Below, one piece after another: positions 1 through 7,637 of a DNA stretch of 13,446 bases. Numbering within the stretch: position 1 is the first letter of the stretch; each line of letters opens with the position of its first letter. A program made the translations under genes and the position numbers. The notes below the pieces were generated by a model. That model was not told where the DNA came from. It made no database searches and saw nothing but the letters and a program-made list of their open reading frames with translations. Location: positions 16,419-29,864 of the forward strand of contig JAKJFB010000003.1 of the NCBI GenBank assembly GCA_022705125.1, read 5' to 3'. This DNA comes from Pseudomonadota bacterium (GTDB taxonomy: Bacteria; Pseudomonadota; Gammaproteobacteria; Pseudomonadales; UBA5518).

Positions 1-446
1 CTGTCGGCCACCACCATGTCCAGGCGATGCACCGCCAGCTCCGCCAGCAGACGCTCCAGCTTGTCCTCGCGGCACACCATGCGCACCTGCTCGGGTAGCG
101 CGAGCGCGGGCGCAAGAAGGCGGTAGGCGATCGATTTCGGCACCACGTCGGCAATGCCCACGCGAAACAGGAAGGGGCGCTCGGCGTGCCAGTTGCGAAG
201 CGCCTCCTCCAGTTCGCCACCGACCTGGAAGATCTCGTCGGCATAGGACAGCGCAAGGCGCCCGGCTTCGGTGAGTTCGAGCCGGCGCCCGGCACGGCGA
301 AACAACTCCACGCCCAGCCGGTCCTCGAGCTGCCCGATCTGGCCCGACAGCGTCTGCGGCGTGAGGTGCAGTTGCTCGGCTGCGCGCGCGATGCCGCCGG
401 ACTTGGCCACGGCCTGGAAGTAATGCAGTTGGCGATAGTTGAACAC
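1..446 (-). CDS. nhaR: NhaR-like LysR-family transcriptional regulator (3' end cut by window)
   Basis: The N-terminal 148 residues of a LysR-type DNA-binding regulator. Residues 1-62 form the winged helix-turn-helix: the recognition region reads AAEQLHLTPQTLSGQIGQLE, followed by LGVELFRRAGRRLELTEAG. The text from residue 85 on (FRVGIADVVPKSIAYRLL, then LDMVVAD near the cut) starts the effector domain. The pattern LTPQTLSGQI, then a tyrosine-alanine-aspartate segment, then VGIAD matches E. coli NhaR, the Na+-responsive activator of nhaA, better than generic LysR proteins; this comparison is from memory. The GTG at 446 is the only sensible start after the in-frame stop, with a purine-rich GGGTGGA just upstream. 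The gene is divergent from the HPF-like gene, the usual LysR arrangement, so it may control that cluster as well as itself. The effector-binding C-terminus lies outside the window, so the ligand cannot be judged. Confidence 0.85.
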   Translation of the reverse strand, partial: MFNYRQLHYFQAVAKSGGIARAAEQLHLTPQTLSGQIGQLEDRLGVELFRRAGRRLELTEAGRLALSYADEIFQVGGELEEALRNWHAERPFLFRVGIADVVPKSIAYRLLAPALALPEQVRMVCREDKLERLLAELAVHRLDMVVAD

Positions 447-561
447 GGTCCACCCATACTTCGTTAAAAACGATCAATGTGAAAATAATAAACGAATTTT
501 ATTGATGCAATCGATCTCTTAGCATGGCCTCCCGATGCATGAACCTGCGAGGAGAGAAGCG
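447..561. promoter_or_regulatory. AT-rich divergent promoter region between nhaR and the hpf-like cluster
   Basis: This 115-base gap is far more AT-rich than the rest of the window. It contains TCGTT-AAA-AACGA (461-473), a 13-base dyad that fits the LysR T-N11-A rule. It also contains AATAA-N7-TTATT (487-491 and 499-503) and ATCAAT...ATTGAT (473-478 and 501-506). Possible promoter elements overlap these: rightward TTAAAA (464-469) with AATAAA 17 bases later, and leftward TTGCAT with TATTTT 17 bases later. In such AT-rich sequence these boxes are only candidates. A strong GAGGAGAG ribosome site (about 548-555) precedes the ATG at 562. Confidence 0.5.
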
Positions 562-909
562 ATGCAAGTGGATATCCAGTGCCGCGGTTTCGAACTGACA
601 GGGAGCCTGCGCGAGCACGTGCGCAAGCGCCTGGCCTGCAACCTTCCCGCCGGCGGGACCGCGATCCAGCGCGTGACGGTGCGACTGTCCGATATCAACG
701 GTCCGCGGGGCGGCGAGGACAAGCGCTGCCACATCGCCTTGCGCCTGAAGGGCCTGCCGCGCCTGGTGATCGAGGATACCGAGGCGGACCTCTACGTGGC
801 GATCGACCGCGCCGCCGAGCGTGCCGGGCGCACGCTGGTGCGTCGCCTGGCGCGCCAGTTGCGCCCGGCGCCCGGATTTCCGGAGGCGGCGCCGGCGGTG
901 GACGCGTGA
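562..909 (+). CDS. HPF/RaiA-family ribosome-associated protein
   Basis: A 115-residue protein of the ribosome hibernation factor fold. Family members bind the small ribosomal subunit between A and P sites and silence or protect idle ribosomes. The start [15 protein letters not shown] matches the first strand and helix of HPF/RaiA. The middle ([26 protein letters not shown]) gives the paired strands, and [22 protein letters not shown] gives the long second helix. Its length is close to RaiA (113) and well short of long HPF with its dimerisation tail. The [13 protein letters not shown] insert is typical of a divergent bacterial subfamily rather than classical HPF, so ribosome binding is inferred from the fold. 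I chose the ATG at 562 over 535 because GAGGAGAG sits the right distance before it. Its TGA shares one base with the purE ATG, indicating cotranscription and coupled translation. Confidence 0.8.
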   Translation: MQVDIQCRGFELTGSLREHVRKRLACNLPAGGTAIQRVTVRLSDINGPRGGEDKRCHIALRLKGLPRLVIEDTEADLYVAIDRAAERAGRTLVRRLARQLRPAPGFPEAAPAVDA

Positions 910-1418
910 TGGCCCCGGCACAACCCCTGGTCGGCATCGTGATGGGATCGGATTCGGACTGGCCGATCATGCAGGCGGCGGCAGCCGTCTGCGAATCCAT
1001 GGGGGTGCCCTACGAGGCCCGCGTCGTGTCGGCGCATCGAACGCCCGACCTTCTGTTTGAATACGCCGCCGCGGCACGCGGGCGCGGGTTGCGCGCCATC
1101 ATCGCGGGCGCCGGCGGCGCGGCCCACCTGCCCGGCATGCTGGCCGCGAAAACGCCGCTGCCGGTGCTGGGGGTGCCCGTTCCCTCCAGGCACCTGAAGG
1201 GACTGGATTCGCTGCTCTCCATCGTGCAGATGCCCAGGGGCATCCCGGTGGCGACCTTCGCGATCGGCGAGGCCGGCGCTGCGAATGCCGCGCTGTTCGC
1301 GCTCGCCCTGCTCGCCGCCAACGGCACGGCCGACGCGCCGCTGGCGCACGCGCTCGATGCCTTCCGGGCCCGCCAGCGCGATCGCGCGCTCGGCATGCGC
1401 CTGCCGGTGGGCACATGA
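909..1418 (+). CDS. purE: N5-carboxyaminoimidazole ribonucleotide mutase PurE (class I)
   Basis: A cytosolic enzyme of de novo purine synthesis that moves the carboxyl group of N5-CAIR to carbon 4, giving CAIR. The 169 residues match the usual bacterial length. Phosphate and active-site motifs are present: GSDSDW (13-18), SAHRTP (41-46, with the catalytic-type His43), and the glycine-rich [12 protein letters not shown] (66-77). [19 protein letters not shown] continues the standard core. The presence of purK directly downstream supports the two-step bacterial route through N5-CAIR rather than the animal-type class II enzyme that uses CO2 directly. The ATG overlaps the upstream stop by one base (TGATG), and the 3' end overlaps the purK start by four bases (ATGA). 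Both are signs of translational coupling. The last 25 residues ([17 protein letters not shown]) are more variable. Confidence 0.97.
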   Translation: MAPAQPLVGIVMGSDSDWPIMQAAAAVCESMGVPYEARVVSAHRTPDLLFEYAAAARGRGLRAIIAGAGGAAHLPGMLAAKTPLPVLGVPVPSRHLKGLDSLLSIVQMPRGIPVATFAIGEAGAANAALFALALLAANGTADAPLAHALDAFRARQRDRALGMRLPVGT

Positions 1419-2575
1419 TCCTGCCGCCCGCGACGCTCGGCGTGCTCGGCGGAGGGCAACTCGGGCGCTACTTCGTGCTGGCCGCACGCGAGCTGGGTTA
1501 CCGCACCCTGGTGCTGGACCCGGACCCGCACGGCATCGCCGGGGCTGTCGCCGACGAACACGTGGTCGCGGCCTACGACGACGCGGTGGCGCTGGAGCGG
1601 GTCGCCGGGCGCTGCGCCGCCGTCACCACGGAATTCGAGAGCGTTCCCGCCGCCGCGCTCGCACGACTGGAACGCGCCGTGCCCGTGCGCCCGGGCGCCG
1701 CGACAGTCGCGATCTGCCAGGACCGCTCGGCCGAGAAGGGCTTCCTGCGCCGCCACGACCTGCCGCACGCCCCCTATGCCGACATCCTCCGCGAAGAGGA
1801 CTGCGAGCACTGCGCGCCGACACTGCTACCGGGCATCCTGAAGCTGGCGCGCTGCGGCTATGACGGCAAGGGCCAGGCCCGCGTCGCGGATCGCGCCGGG
1901 TTGCGCGCGGCCTTCCGCGATTTCGGCACCCGGGCCTGCGTGCTCGAACGGCTCCTGCCCCTCGACGGCGAGCTCTCCGTGGTGCTGGCGCGCGACGCGG
2001 CGGGCAACACGCGCTGCTTCCCGGCAACGGCGAACCATCACCGCAACGGCATCCTCGACCGCTCCATCGCACCCGCGCCCGAGGGTGCGCTCACCGACGC
2101 GGCCCCGCGCGCCCAGGCGATCGCCGCCGTCATCGCCGCGCGCATGGATTACGTGGGCACGCTGGGCGTCGAGTTCTTCCTTTGCGGCGGCGAACTGCTG
2201 GTGAACGAGATCGCGCCGCGCCCGCACAACTCCGGCCATTACACGCTCGACGCCTGCGTCACCAACCAGTTCGAGCAGCAGGTGCGCACGCTCTGCGGCC
2301 TGCCGCTGGGCGACACCGACGCGCACTGTGCCGCCGTCTGCGTGAACCTGCTAGGGGACCTGTGGTACCCGGACGGCGCGAGCGTGCCGCGCGAGCCGGA
2401 CTGGCGACGGCTGCTCGAACGCCCCGGCCTGAGGCTGCACCTCTACGGCAAGGACCAGCCCCGGCCCGGCCGCAAGATGGGGCACTTCACCGTGATCGGA
2501 CGCGACCGGCACGAGGTCCTCCTCGCCGCGATGGCGGCACGCGCCGCCATCGGCATCCGCGACGATCGCGGCTGA
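1415..2575 (+). CDS. purK: N5-carboxyaminoimidazole ribonucleotide synthase PurK
   Basis: An ATP-grasp enzyme that makes N5-CAIR from AIR, ATP and bicarbonate, handing the product to PurE. Visible hallmarks are the N-terminal nucleotide-fold loop [10 protein letters not shown] (11-20), TTEFESVP (71-78), the ATP-grasp lysine region [13 protein letters not shown] (142-154), [11 protein letters not shown] in the middle, and the metal- and phosphate-binding [12 protein letters not shown] (264-275) followed by TNQFEQQVR. The 386 residues are slightly longer than E. coli PurK (355) and normal for proteobacteria. The usual RGGYDGKG reads RCGYDGKG here, a small change beside the flexible ATP loop that should be tolerated. 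Because PurK consumes bicarbonate, its place four genes before a bicarbonate importer's PII partner, in an apparently shared transcript, is notable. Thirteen bases separate its stop from the start codon of the TerC gene. Confidence 0.97.
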   Translation: MILPPATLGVLGGGQLGRYFVLAARELGYRTLVLDPDPHGIAGAVADEHVVAAYDDAVALERVAGRCAAVTTEFESVPAAALARLERAVPVRPGAATVAICQDRSAEKGFLRRHDLPHAPYADILREEDCEHCAPTLLPGILKLARCGYDGKGQARVADRAGLRAAFRDFGTRACVLERLLPLDGELSVVLARDAAGNTRCFPATANHHRNGILDRSIAPAPEGALTDAAPRAQAIAAVIAARMDYVGTLGVEFFLCGGELLVNEIAPRPHNSGHYTLDACVTNQFEQQVRTLCGLPLGDTDAHCAAVCVNLLGDLWYPDGASVPREPDWRRLLERPGLRLHLYGKDQPRPGRKMGHFTVIGRDRHEVLLAAMAARAAIGIRDDRG

Positions 2576-2588
2576 CGAGGACATGGCC

Positions 2589-3560
2589 ATGAACCCGGAC
2601 ACCGCGGTATCGATCGGCGAACCCTGGATGTGGGCGGCCTTCGTCGGCTTCGTGCTCGTGATGCTGGCGCTCGACCTGTTCGTGTTCGGCGGACGGCAGG
2701 CGCACAAGGTCAGCGTGAAGGAGGCGGCGGCCTGGTCCATGGTCTGGGTCAGCCTGGCGCTCGCGTTCAACGCGGGACTGTGGTGGCACCTGAACGGCAC
2801 GGTCGGCGAGGAGATCGCGGACCGCAAGGCGCTCGAATTCCTCACCGGCTACCTGATCGAGAAGTCGCTCTCGGTCGACAACGTCTTCGTGTTCCTGCTG
2901 ATCTTCTCCTCGTTCCACGTGGCCGCCGAGTACCAGCGGCGCGTGCTGCTCTACGGCGTGCTCGGCGCCATCGTCATGCGCGCCGTCATGATCCTCGCCG
3001 GCGCCTGGCTGGTTCGGGAGTTCCACTGGGTGCTGTACCTCTTCGGTGTCTTCCTGGTGATCACGGGGCTGCGCATGCTGGTGATGGCCGAGAAGGAGCC
3101 CGACCTGGAAAAGAACCCGTTGTTGCGCTTCGCGCGCCGGCACCTGCGCATCACCGAGGACTACCACGGCGAGCGCTTCACCGTGGTGAAGGACGGCGTG
3201 CGCTGGTTCACGCCGCTGTTCCTGGTGCTGCTGCTGGTCGAGGCCTCTGACCTGGTGTTCGCGGTCGACTCGATCCCGGCGATCTTCGCGATCACCACCG
3301 ATCCCTTCATCGTGTTCACCTCGAACATCTTCGCCATCCTCGGCTTGCGGGCGCTCTACTTCCTGCTCGCCGACGTCGCGGGGCGTTTCCACCTGCTCAA
3401 GTACGGCCTCGCGATGGTGCTGACCTTCATCGGCACCAAGATGCTGATCGCGCCCTGGTATCACGTGCCGGTGGCCGCCTCGCTGGCGATCGTCGCGGTG
3501 CTGATCGGCGCCAGCGTGATCGCGAGCCTGGTGGCCACGCGGGGCAGGCCCGCCGCATGA
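2589..3560 (+). CDS. alx: TerC-family membrane protein, Alx type (putative Mn2+ exporter)
   Basis: An integral inner-membrane protein of 323 residues, almost the length of E. coli Alx (321), with about nine hydrophobic segments. Family-defining acidic membrane residues are present: Asp29 in MLALDLFVFG, Glu91 and Asp97 in LIEKSLSVDNVFVFL, and Glu218, Asp221 and Asp227 in LVEASDLVFAVDSIPAIFAI. Near-identity to Alx in these and in FLTGYLIEKSL and TSNIFAILGLRALYFLLA makes the subtype clear. E. coli Alx is induced by alkaline pH and Mn and is linked to Mn2+ export; the substrate here is inferred. The second ATG (2589) is preferred over 2583 because AGGA (2578-2581) lies 7 bases from it but only 1 from the first. 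The stop overlaps the sbtA start (ATGA). Only 13 bases separate it from purK, so no pH-sensing leader like that of E. coli alx fits. Confidence 0.93.
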   Translation: MNPDTAVSIGEPWMWAAFVGFVLVMLALDLFVFGGRQAHKVSVKEAAAWSMVWVSLALAFNAGLWWHLNGTVGEEIADRKALEFLTGYLIEKSLSVDNVFVFLLIFSSFHVAAEYQRRVLLYGVLGAIVMRAVMILAGAWLVREFHWVLYLFGVFLVITGLRMLVMAEKEPDLEKNPLLRFARRHLRITEDYHGERFTVVKDGVRWFTPLFLVLLLVEASDLVFAVDSIPAIFAITTDPFIVFTSNIFAILGLRALYFLLADVAGRFHLLKYGLAMVLTFIGTKMLIAPWYHVPVAASLAIVAVLIGASVIASLVATRGRPAA

Positions 3561-4495
3561 TCGATGTGGTGGTGATGTTCTTCCTGTTCGGCCTCGCGGC
3601 CGGATTGCTGCGCTCGGAGCTGAAGCTGCCGGCCTCGCTCTACGACACGCTGTCGCTGTTCCTGCTGCTCGCGATCGGGCTCAAGGGCGGCGAGGGACTG
3701 GCGCAGCAGGCGCTCGGCCCGCTCGTGCCGCAGTTGCTCGCGGTGATCGCGCTCGGGGTGCTGCAGACCCTGATCGCATTCGCGATCCTGCGCGTCCTGC
3801 CGGGCTTCGGGCGCGCCGACGCCGCCGCCACCGCCGCGCACTACGGCTCGGTCAGCGTGGCGACGTTCGCGGTCGGGGTGAACTGGCTGGTGTCGCGCGA
3901 GATCGCCTTCGAGCCGCAGATGACCATCTTCCTCGCGGTGATGGAGGTGCCGGCGATCGTGGTCGGCATCGTGCTCGCGCGCGGCATCGGCCGCCGCACC
4001 GACTGGGGCGCGCTGGCACACGAGGCCTTTCTCGGCAAGGGCGTCACGCTGCTGCTGGGCGGCATGGCGATCGGCTGGGCGGCAGGGCCCGAAGGGCTCG
4101 CGCCGGTCAAGGGTTTCTTCTACGAGCTGTTCAAGGGCGCGCTGGCCCTGTTCCTGCTCGAGATGGGGCTGATCGTGAGCCGCCAGGTCGGCGAACTGCG
4201 CCGCAGCGGGGCGGCATTGCTCGGCTTCGGACTGTTGATGCCACTGCTGTCGGCAGGGCTCGGCCTGGGCTGCGGCTTGCTGCTGGGGCTGTCGACGGGC
4301 GGGCTGACGCTGCTCGCGACGCTCGCGGCCAGCGCCTCGTACATCGCGGTGCCTGCGGCGATGCGCCTCGCGGTGCCGGAGGCCAGGCCGGCGCTTTCGC
4401 TGGCCGCCGTGCTCGGGGTAACCTTTCCGCTCAACATCCTGGCCGGCATACCGCTGTATCACCGGCTGGCCCTGCAACTCACGGGATCCGCTTGA
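3557..4495 (+). CDS. sbtA: SbtA-family sodium-dependent bicarbonate transporter
   Basis: A 312-residue inner-membrane protein with about ten hydrophobic segments in two related halves. Family signatures include the start FFLFGLAAGLLRSELKLPAS, LLLAIGLKGG (36-45), the helix-breaking AAHYGSVSVATFAVG (about 95-109), VMEVPAIVVGIVLARG, FKGALALFLLEMGL, and near the end LAASASYIAVPAAMRLAVPEA with GVTFPLNILAGIPLY. These are hallmark SbtA positions. SbtA imports bicarbonate with sodium. It is best known from the cyanobacterial carbon-concentrating mechanism but is widespread in other bacteria. It is shorter than Synechocystis SbtA (374), as usual for proteobacterial members. The start overlaps the alx stop by four bases, and the stop shares one base with the sbtB start, so the pair is certainly cotranscribed. 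No carboxysome or Rubisco gene is in view, so the imported bicarbonate may serve biosynthesis. Confidence 0.93.
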   Translation: MIDVVVMFFLFGLAAGLLRSELKLPASLYDTLSLFLLLAIGLKGGEGLAQQALGPLVPQLLAVIALGVLQTLIAFAILRVLPGFGRADAAATAAHYGSVSVATFAVGVNWLVSREIAFEPQMTIFLAVMEVPAIVVGIVLARGIGRRTDWGALAHEAFLGKGVTLLLGGMAIGWAAGPEGLAPVKGFFYELFKGALALFLLEMGLIVSRQVGELRRSGAALLGFGLLMPLLSAGLGLGCGLLLGLSTGGLTLLATLAASASYIAVPAAMRLAVPEARPALSLAAVLGVTFPLNILAGIPLYHRLALQLTGSA

Positions 4496-4803
4496 TGACG
4501 CTGCCCACGGAAAAACGCACCCTGCTCACGGTGATCACCGAGGCGACGATCGAGCAGGCGCTGCTGCGCGAATTCGACCGGCTCGGCGTGCGCGGCTACA
4601 CGGTGTGGGACGCTCGCGGGCGCGGCAACCGCGGCATGCGCGACGGCTCCTGGGAGGAGTCGGCCAATATCCGCATCGAGATGGTCTGTCCGCGCTCGCA
4701 GGCCGAGGCGGTGCTCGGCTACCTCCAGGCGCGCTACTACGCCGACTACGCGATGGTAGGCTTCCTGCAGGACGTCGAGGTCCTGCGTCCCGGAAAGTTC
4801 TGA
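4495..4803 (+). CDS. sbtB: SbtB, PII-like regulator of SbtA
   Basis: A 102-residue protein of the PII/SbtB fold. Cyanobacterial SbtB binds adenine nucleotides including cAMP and closes SbtA. The first strand and helix read TLLTVITEATIEQALLREFD. The T-loop region (residues 35-57) starts GYTVWDARGRGNRG, the SbtB signature, followed by SANIRIEMVCP and YYADYAMVGFLQDVEVLRPGKF. The last strand ends there: the C-terminal redox loop with two cysteines found in Synechocystis SbtB is missing, and Cys65 is the only cysteine. The ATG at 4495 (TGATG overlap with the sbtA stop) is preferred over the TTG one codon earlier. Being the immediate partner of sbtA makes the assignment firm. Nucleotide preference cannot be read from sequence. 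Confidence 0.9.
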   Translation: MTLPTEKRTLLTVITEATIEQALLREFDRLGVRGYTVWDARGRGNRGMRDGSWEESANIRIEMVCPRSQAEAVLGYLQARYYADYAMVGFLQDVEVLRPGKF

Positions 4804-4885
4804 GTCGGTCAGCGCCTGCAAGCACTCCCGGCGCGCGTGACCTCCACGGCGCGACGAGGTAACAGACCGCGAGGCAGGAGAAGCG

Positions 4886-7600
4886 ATGAAGCCCGACAGC
4901 ACCCATCAGGACGAGCCGGCAGCGACGACTGCATGGCACGCATGCTCGACGGCGGAGGTCGTGGATGCGGCCGATGCACGGCCCGCATCGGGCCTCGATC
5001 AGGAACAGGTCGCGCAGCGCCTCGCGCGCTACGGGCGCAATGAGCTGCCGGCACCGCCGCGGCGCCCACCGTGGCTGCGCTTCCTGCTGCAGTTCCACAA
5101 CCCGCTGATCTACGTGCTGCTCGTCGCCGGCGTGGTGACGCTGCTGCTCGAGGACTACATCGATGCAGGCGTGATCATCGGCGTGGTGCTGGTGAATGCG
5201 CTGATCGGTTTCATCCAGGAAGGCAAGGCCGAGCAGGCGCTGGAGGCGGTGAAGGCCATGCTGGCCAACCGCGCCACGGTGCTGCGCGACGGCGAGCGCC
5301 ACGAGATCGACGCCGCGCTGCTGGTGCCCGGGGACATCGTACTGCTGGAGTCGGGCACGCGCGTGCCGGCGGACCTGCGGCTGCTGCGCGAGAAGAACCT
5401 CAGGATCAACGAAGCGGCGCTGACCGGCGAATCGGTGCCCGTGGAAAAGGGCACTGCCGCAGTCGCCGCGGACGCCGCCGTCGCCGACCGTTCCTGCATG
5501 GCGTACGCGGGCACCGTGGTGAGCTTCGGCCAGGCACGCGGGCTGGTCGTCGCGACGGGACAAGGGACCGAGATCGGCCGCATCGGCACGCTGGTCGGCG
5601 AGGTGCAGTCGCTGGTCACGCCGCTGACGCGCCGGCTCGACCAGTTCGCGCGCCAGATCACCGGTTTCATCATCGCGCTCGGCCTGGTCACCTTCCTGTT
5701 CGGCTATTTTCTGCGCGACATGCCGGTGCTCGAGATCTTCCTCGCGGTGGTCGGGCTGGTGGTGGCGGCCATCCCCGAGGGACTGCCCGCGATAGTCACC
5801 ATCGTGCTGGCCATCGGCACGCGCACGATGGCGCGAAATCGCGCTATCGTGCGCCGCCTGCCGGCCGTGGAAACGCTGGGTTCGGTGACCGTGATCTGCT
5901 CGGACAAGACCGGCACGCTGACGCGCAACGAAATGACCGCGACGAGCGTGATGCTGCCCGGCCAGACGCTCGGCGTGAGCGGCGTCGGCTACGCGCCGGA
6001 GGGCGGCTTCCACTGCGGCGACGAGGCGATAGACCCTGCCCGATGCGAGCCCCTGCAGGTGCTCGCGCAGTGCGCGTTACTCTGCAACGATGCCCGTCTA
6101 CTGCACGACCCCGACGCGGGCTGGCTCCTCGCTGGCGATCCGACCGAGGGCGCGCTGCTTTCGCTGGCGCTCAAGGCCGGAATCGACCCGCAGGATGTGA
6201 CAGCAAAGCCGCGGATCGACGAGATTCCGTTCGAGTCCGAGCATCGATTCATGGCGACGCTGCACCACGACCACGAGGGGCACGCCTTCATCCTGCTGAA
6301 GGGAGCGCCCGAGCGCGTGCTGGAGCTTTGCGTGGAAGAAGCCGGCGGCGAGCGACCCGACGCCGCGGCCTGGGAAGCACGCATGCACGAGGCGGCCAAT
6401 GACGGCCAGCGCGTACTGGCCCTCGCACGCTGCGCCCTGCCCGCAGGCACCACGGCGATCGCGATGAGCGATATCACGCCGCGCTTCGCGCTGCTCGGCC
6501 TGGTCGGGCTGATCGACCCGCCGCGCGAGGAGGCAGTAGCCGCGGTGGCGGAGTGCCATCGCGCAGGACTGCGCGTGAAGATGATCACCGGCGACCACGG
6601 AATCACCGCGGCGGCGATCGGCCGCCAACTGGGACTGGAGGCCGAGAACGCGCTGAGCGGCGAACTCATCGAGATGCTCGACGACGCAGCCCTGGCGCAG
6701 CGCGCCGAGTCGACCGATGTGTTCGCGCGCGCCAGCCCCGAGCACAAGCTGCGCCTGGTGGCCGCACTGCAGGCGCGCGGCGAACTGGTGGCCATGACCG
6801 GCGATGGCGTGAATGACGCGCCCGCTCTGAAGGCGGCGGACATCGGCGTGGCCATGGGGCGGAAGGGAACCGACGCCGCGCGCGAGGCCTCCGACCTGGT
6901 GTTGACCGACGACAATTTTGCGACCATCACCCGCGCCGTGCGCGAGGGCCGCGTGGTGTTCGACAACATCAAGAAGTCGCTGCTCTTCATACTGCCCACG
7001 AATGGCGGCGAGGCCGGCGTGATCCTGCTCGCGGTCTTCGCCGGCCTGGCCCTGCCGGTGACGGCCGGTCAGATCCTGTGGGTGAACATGGTCACCACCG
7101 TCACGCTGGCGCTGGCTCTGGCCTTCGAGTCCGCAGAGCCGGGCGTCATGGACCGGCCCCCGCGCCCCCCGACCGAAGCACTGGTCACACCGCTGCTGGC
7201 CGCGCGCATCGCCTACGTCAGCCTGCTGATGATGGCGGTGACCTTCACCGTCTTCGAATGGGAACTCGCGCGCGGCGCCAGCATCGAGACCGCCCGGACG
7301 GCGGCCGTGAACATGCTCGTGGTGGGCGAACTGGTTTACCTGTTCAATGTCCGCCGTTTCACCGCGTCCGCGTTTACACGCGACATCCTCTCCGGCAACA
7401 AGGTGGCGCTGTGGATGGGCATCCTGCTGCTCGGCATGCAGGCACTGTTCACCTATGCCCCGCCGCTGCAGAAGGCATTCCAGACCACCGCGCTCGACGG
7501 CAGCTCGTGGCTGCTGATCGCGCTGCTGGGCGCGGCGAAGTTCCTCGCGGTGGAGGCCGAGAAGGCCGTGCTCCGGCGCATGCGAGTGCACTGGATGTGA
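4886..7600 (+). CDS. P2-type cation-transporting ATPase with altered M6 ion site
   Basis: A 904-residue P-type pump with all catalytic modules. Residues 16-55 form the N-terminal cation-ATPase domain. The A domain has TGES at 180-183. Membrane helix 4 has IPEGLPA (Glu298). Further on are DKTGT with phosphorylated Asp340, the nucleotide-domain KGAPE at 472-476, TGD at 568-570 and TGDGVND at 638-644. Six C-terminal helices follow. There is no heavy-metal-binding domain or CPC motif, which excludes P1B pumps; the PEGLP and VETLG context is SERCA-like. Of the SERCA calcium ligands, Glu309 (Glu298), Asn768 and Glu771 (Asn706, Glu709), Asn796 (Asn734) and Thr799 (Thr737) are kept, but the key Asp800 is Thr738. 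The ion is therefore uncertain: Ca2+, Na+ or Mn2+ are possible. The ATG at 4886 follows AGGAGAA. An 82-base gap from sbtB allows either read-through or its own promoter. Confidence 0.93.
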   Translation: MKPDSTHQDEPAATTAWHACSTAEVVDAADARPASGLDQEQVAQRLARYGRNELPAPPRRPPWLRFLLQFHNPLIYVLLVAGVVTLLLEDYIDAGVIIGVVLVNALIGFIQEGKAEQALEAVKAMLANRATVLRDGERHEIDAALLVPGDIVLLESGTRVPADLRLLREKNLRINEAALTGESVPVEKGTAAVAADAAVADRSCMAYAGTVVSFGQARGLVVATGQGTEIGRIGTLVGEVQSLVTPLTRRLDQFARQITGFIIALGLVTFLFGYFLRDMPVLEIFLAVVGLVVAAIPEGLPAIVTIVLAIGTRTMARNRAIVRRLPAVETLGSVTVICSDKTGTLTRNEMTATSVMLPGQTLGVSGVGYAPEGGFHCGDEAIDPARCEPLQVLAQCALLCNDARLLHDPDAGWLLAGDPTEGALLSLALKAGIDPQDVTAKPRIDEIPFESEHRFMATLHHDHEGHAFILLKGAPERVLELCVEEAGGERPDAAAWEARMHEAANDGQRVLALARCALPAGTTAIAMSDITPRFALLGLVGLIDPPREEAVAAVAECHRAGLRVKMITGDHGITAAAIGRQLGLEAENALSGELIEMLDDAALAQRAESTDVFARASPEHKLRLVAALQARGELVAMTGDGVNDAPALKAADIGVAMGRKGTDAAREASDLVLTDDNFATITRAVREGRVVFDNIKKSLLFILPTNGGEAGVILLAVFAGLALPVTAGQILWVNMVTTVTLALALAFESAEPGVMDRPPRPPTEALVTPLLAARIAYVSLLMMAVTFTVFEWELARGASIETARTAAVNMLVVGELVYLFNVRRFTASAFTRDILSGNKVALWMGILLLGMQALFTYAPPLQKAFQTTALDGSSWLLIALLGAAKFLAVEAEKAVLRRMRVHWM

Positions 7601-7637
7601 ACGGTCCGCTTCGCCCCGGACCGGGAATACGCGGCCG

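Noticed and set aside
524..538. TGGCCTCCCGATGCA, resembling a sigma54 -24/-12 promoter before the hpf-like gene
   Set aside because: The GG-to-GC spacing is one base short and the TTGCA half is incomplete.
535..561. Upstream ATG at 535 as start of the hpf-like gene
   Set aside because: It lacks a ribosome site, and GAGGAGAG lies between it and the better ATG at 562.
4832..4853. Hairpin CGCGCGTG / CACG-G-CGCG between sbtB and the ATPase gene as a terminator
   Set aside because: It has a bulge and no following T-run; GC-rich sequence makes such hairpins common. It cannot show that the transcript ends there.
4535..6013. 492-residue leftward open frame over sbtB and the start of the ATPase gene
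   Set aside because: No recognisable motif, skewed histidine/arginine/glutamine composition, and it lies opposite two well-identified genes.
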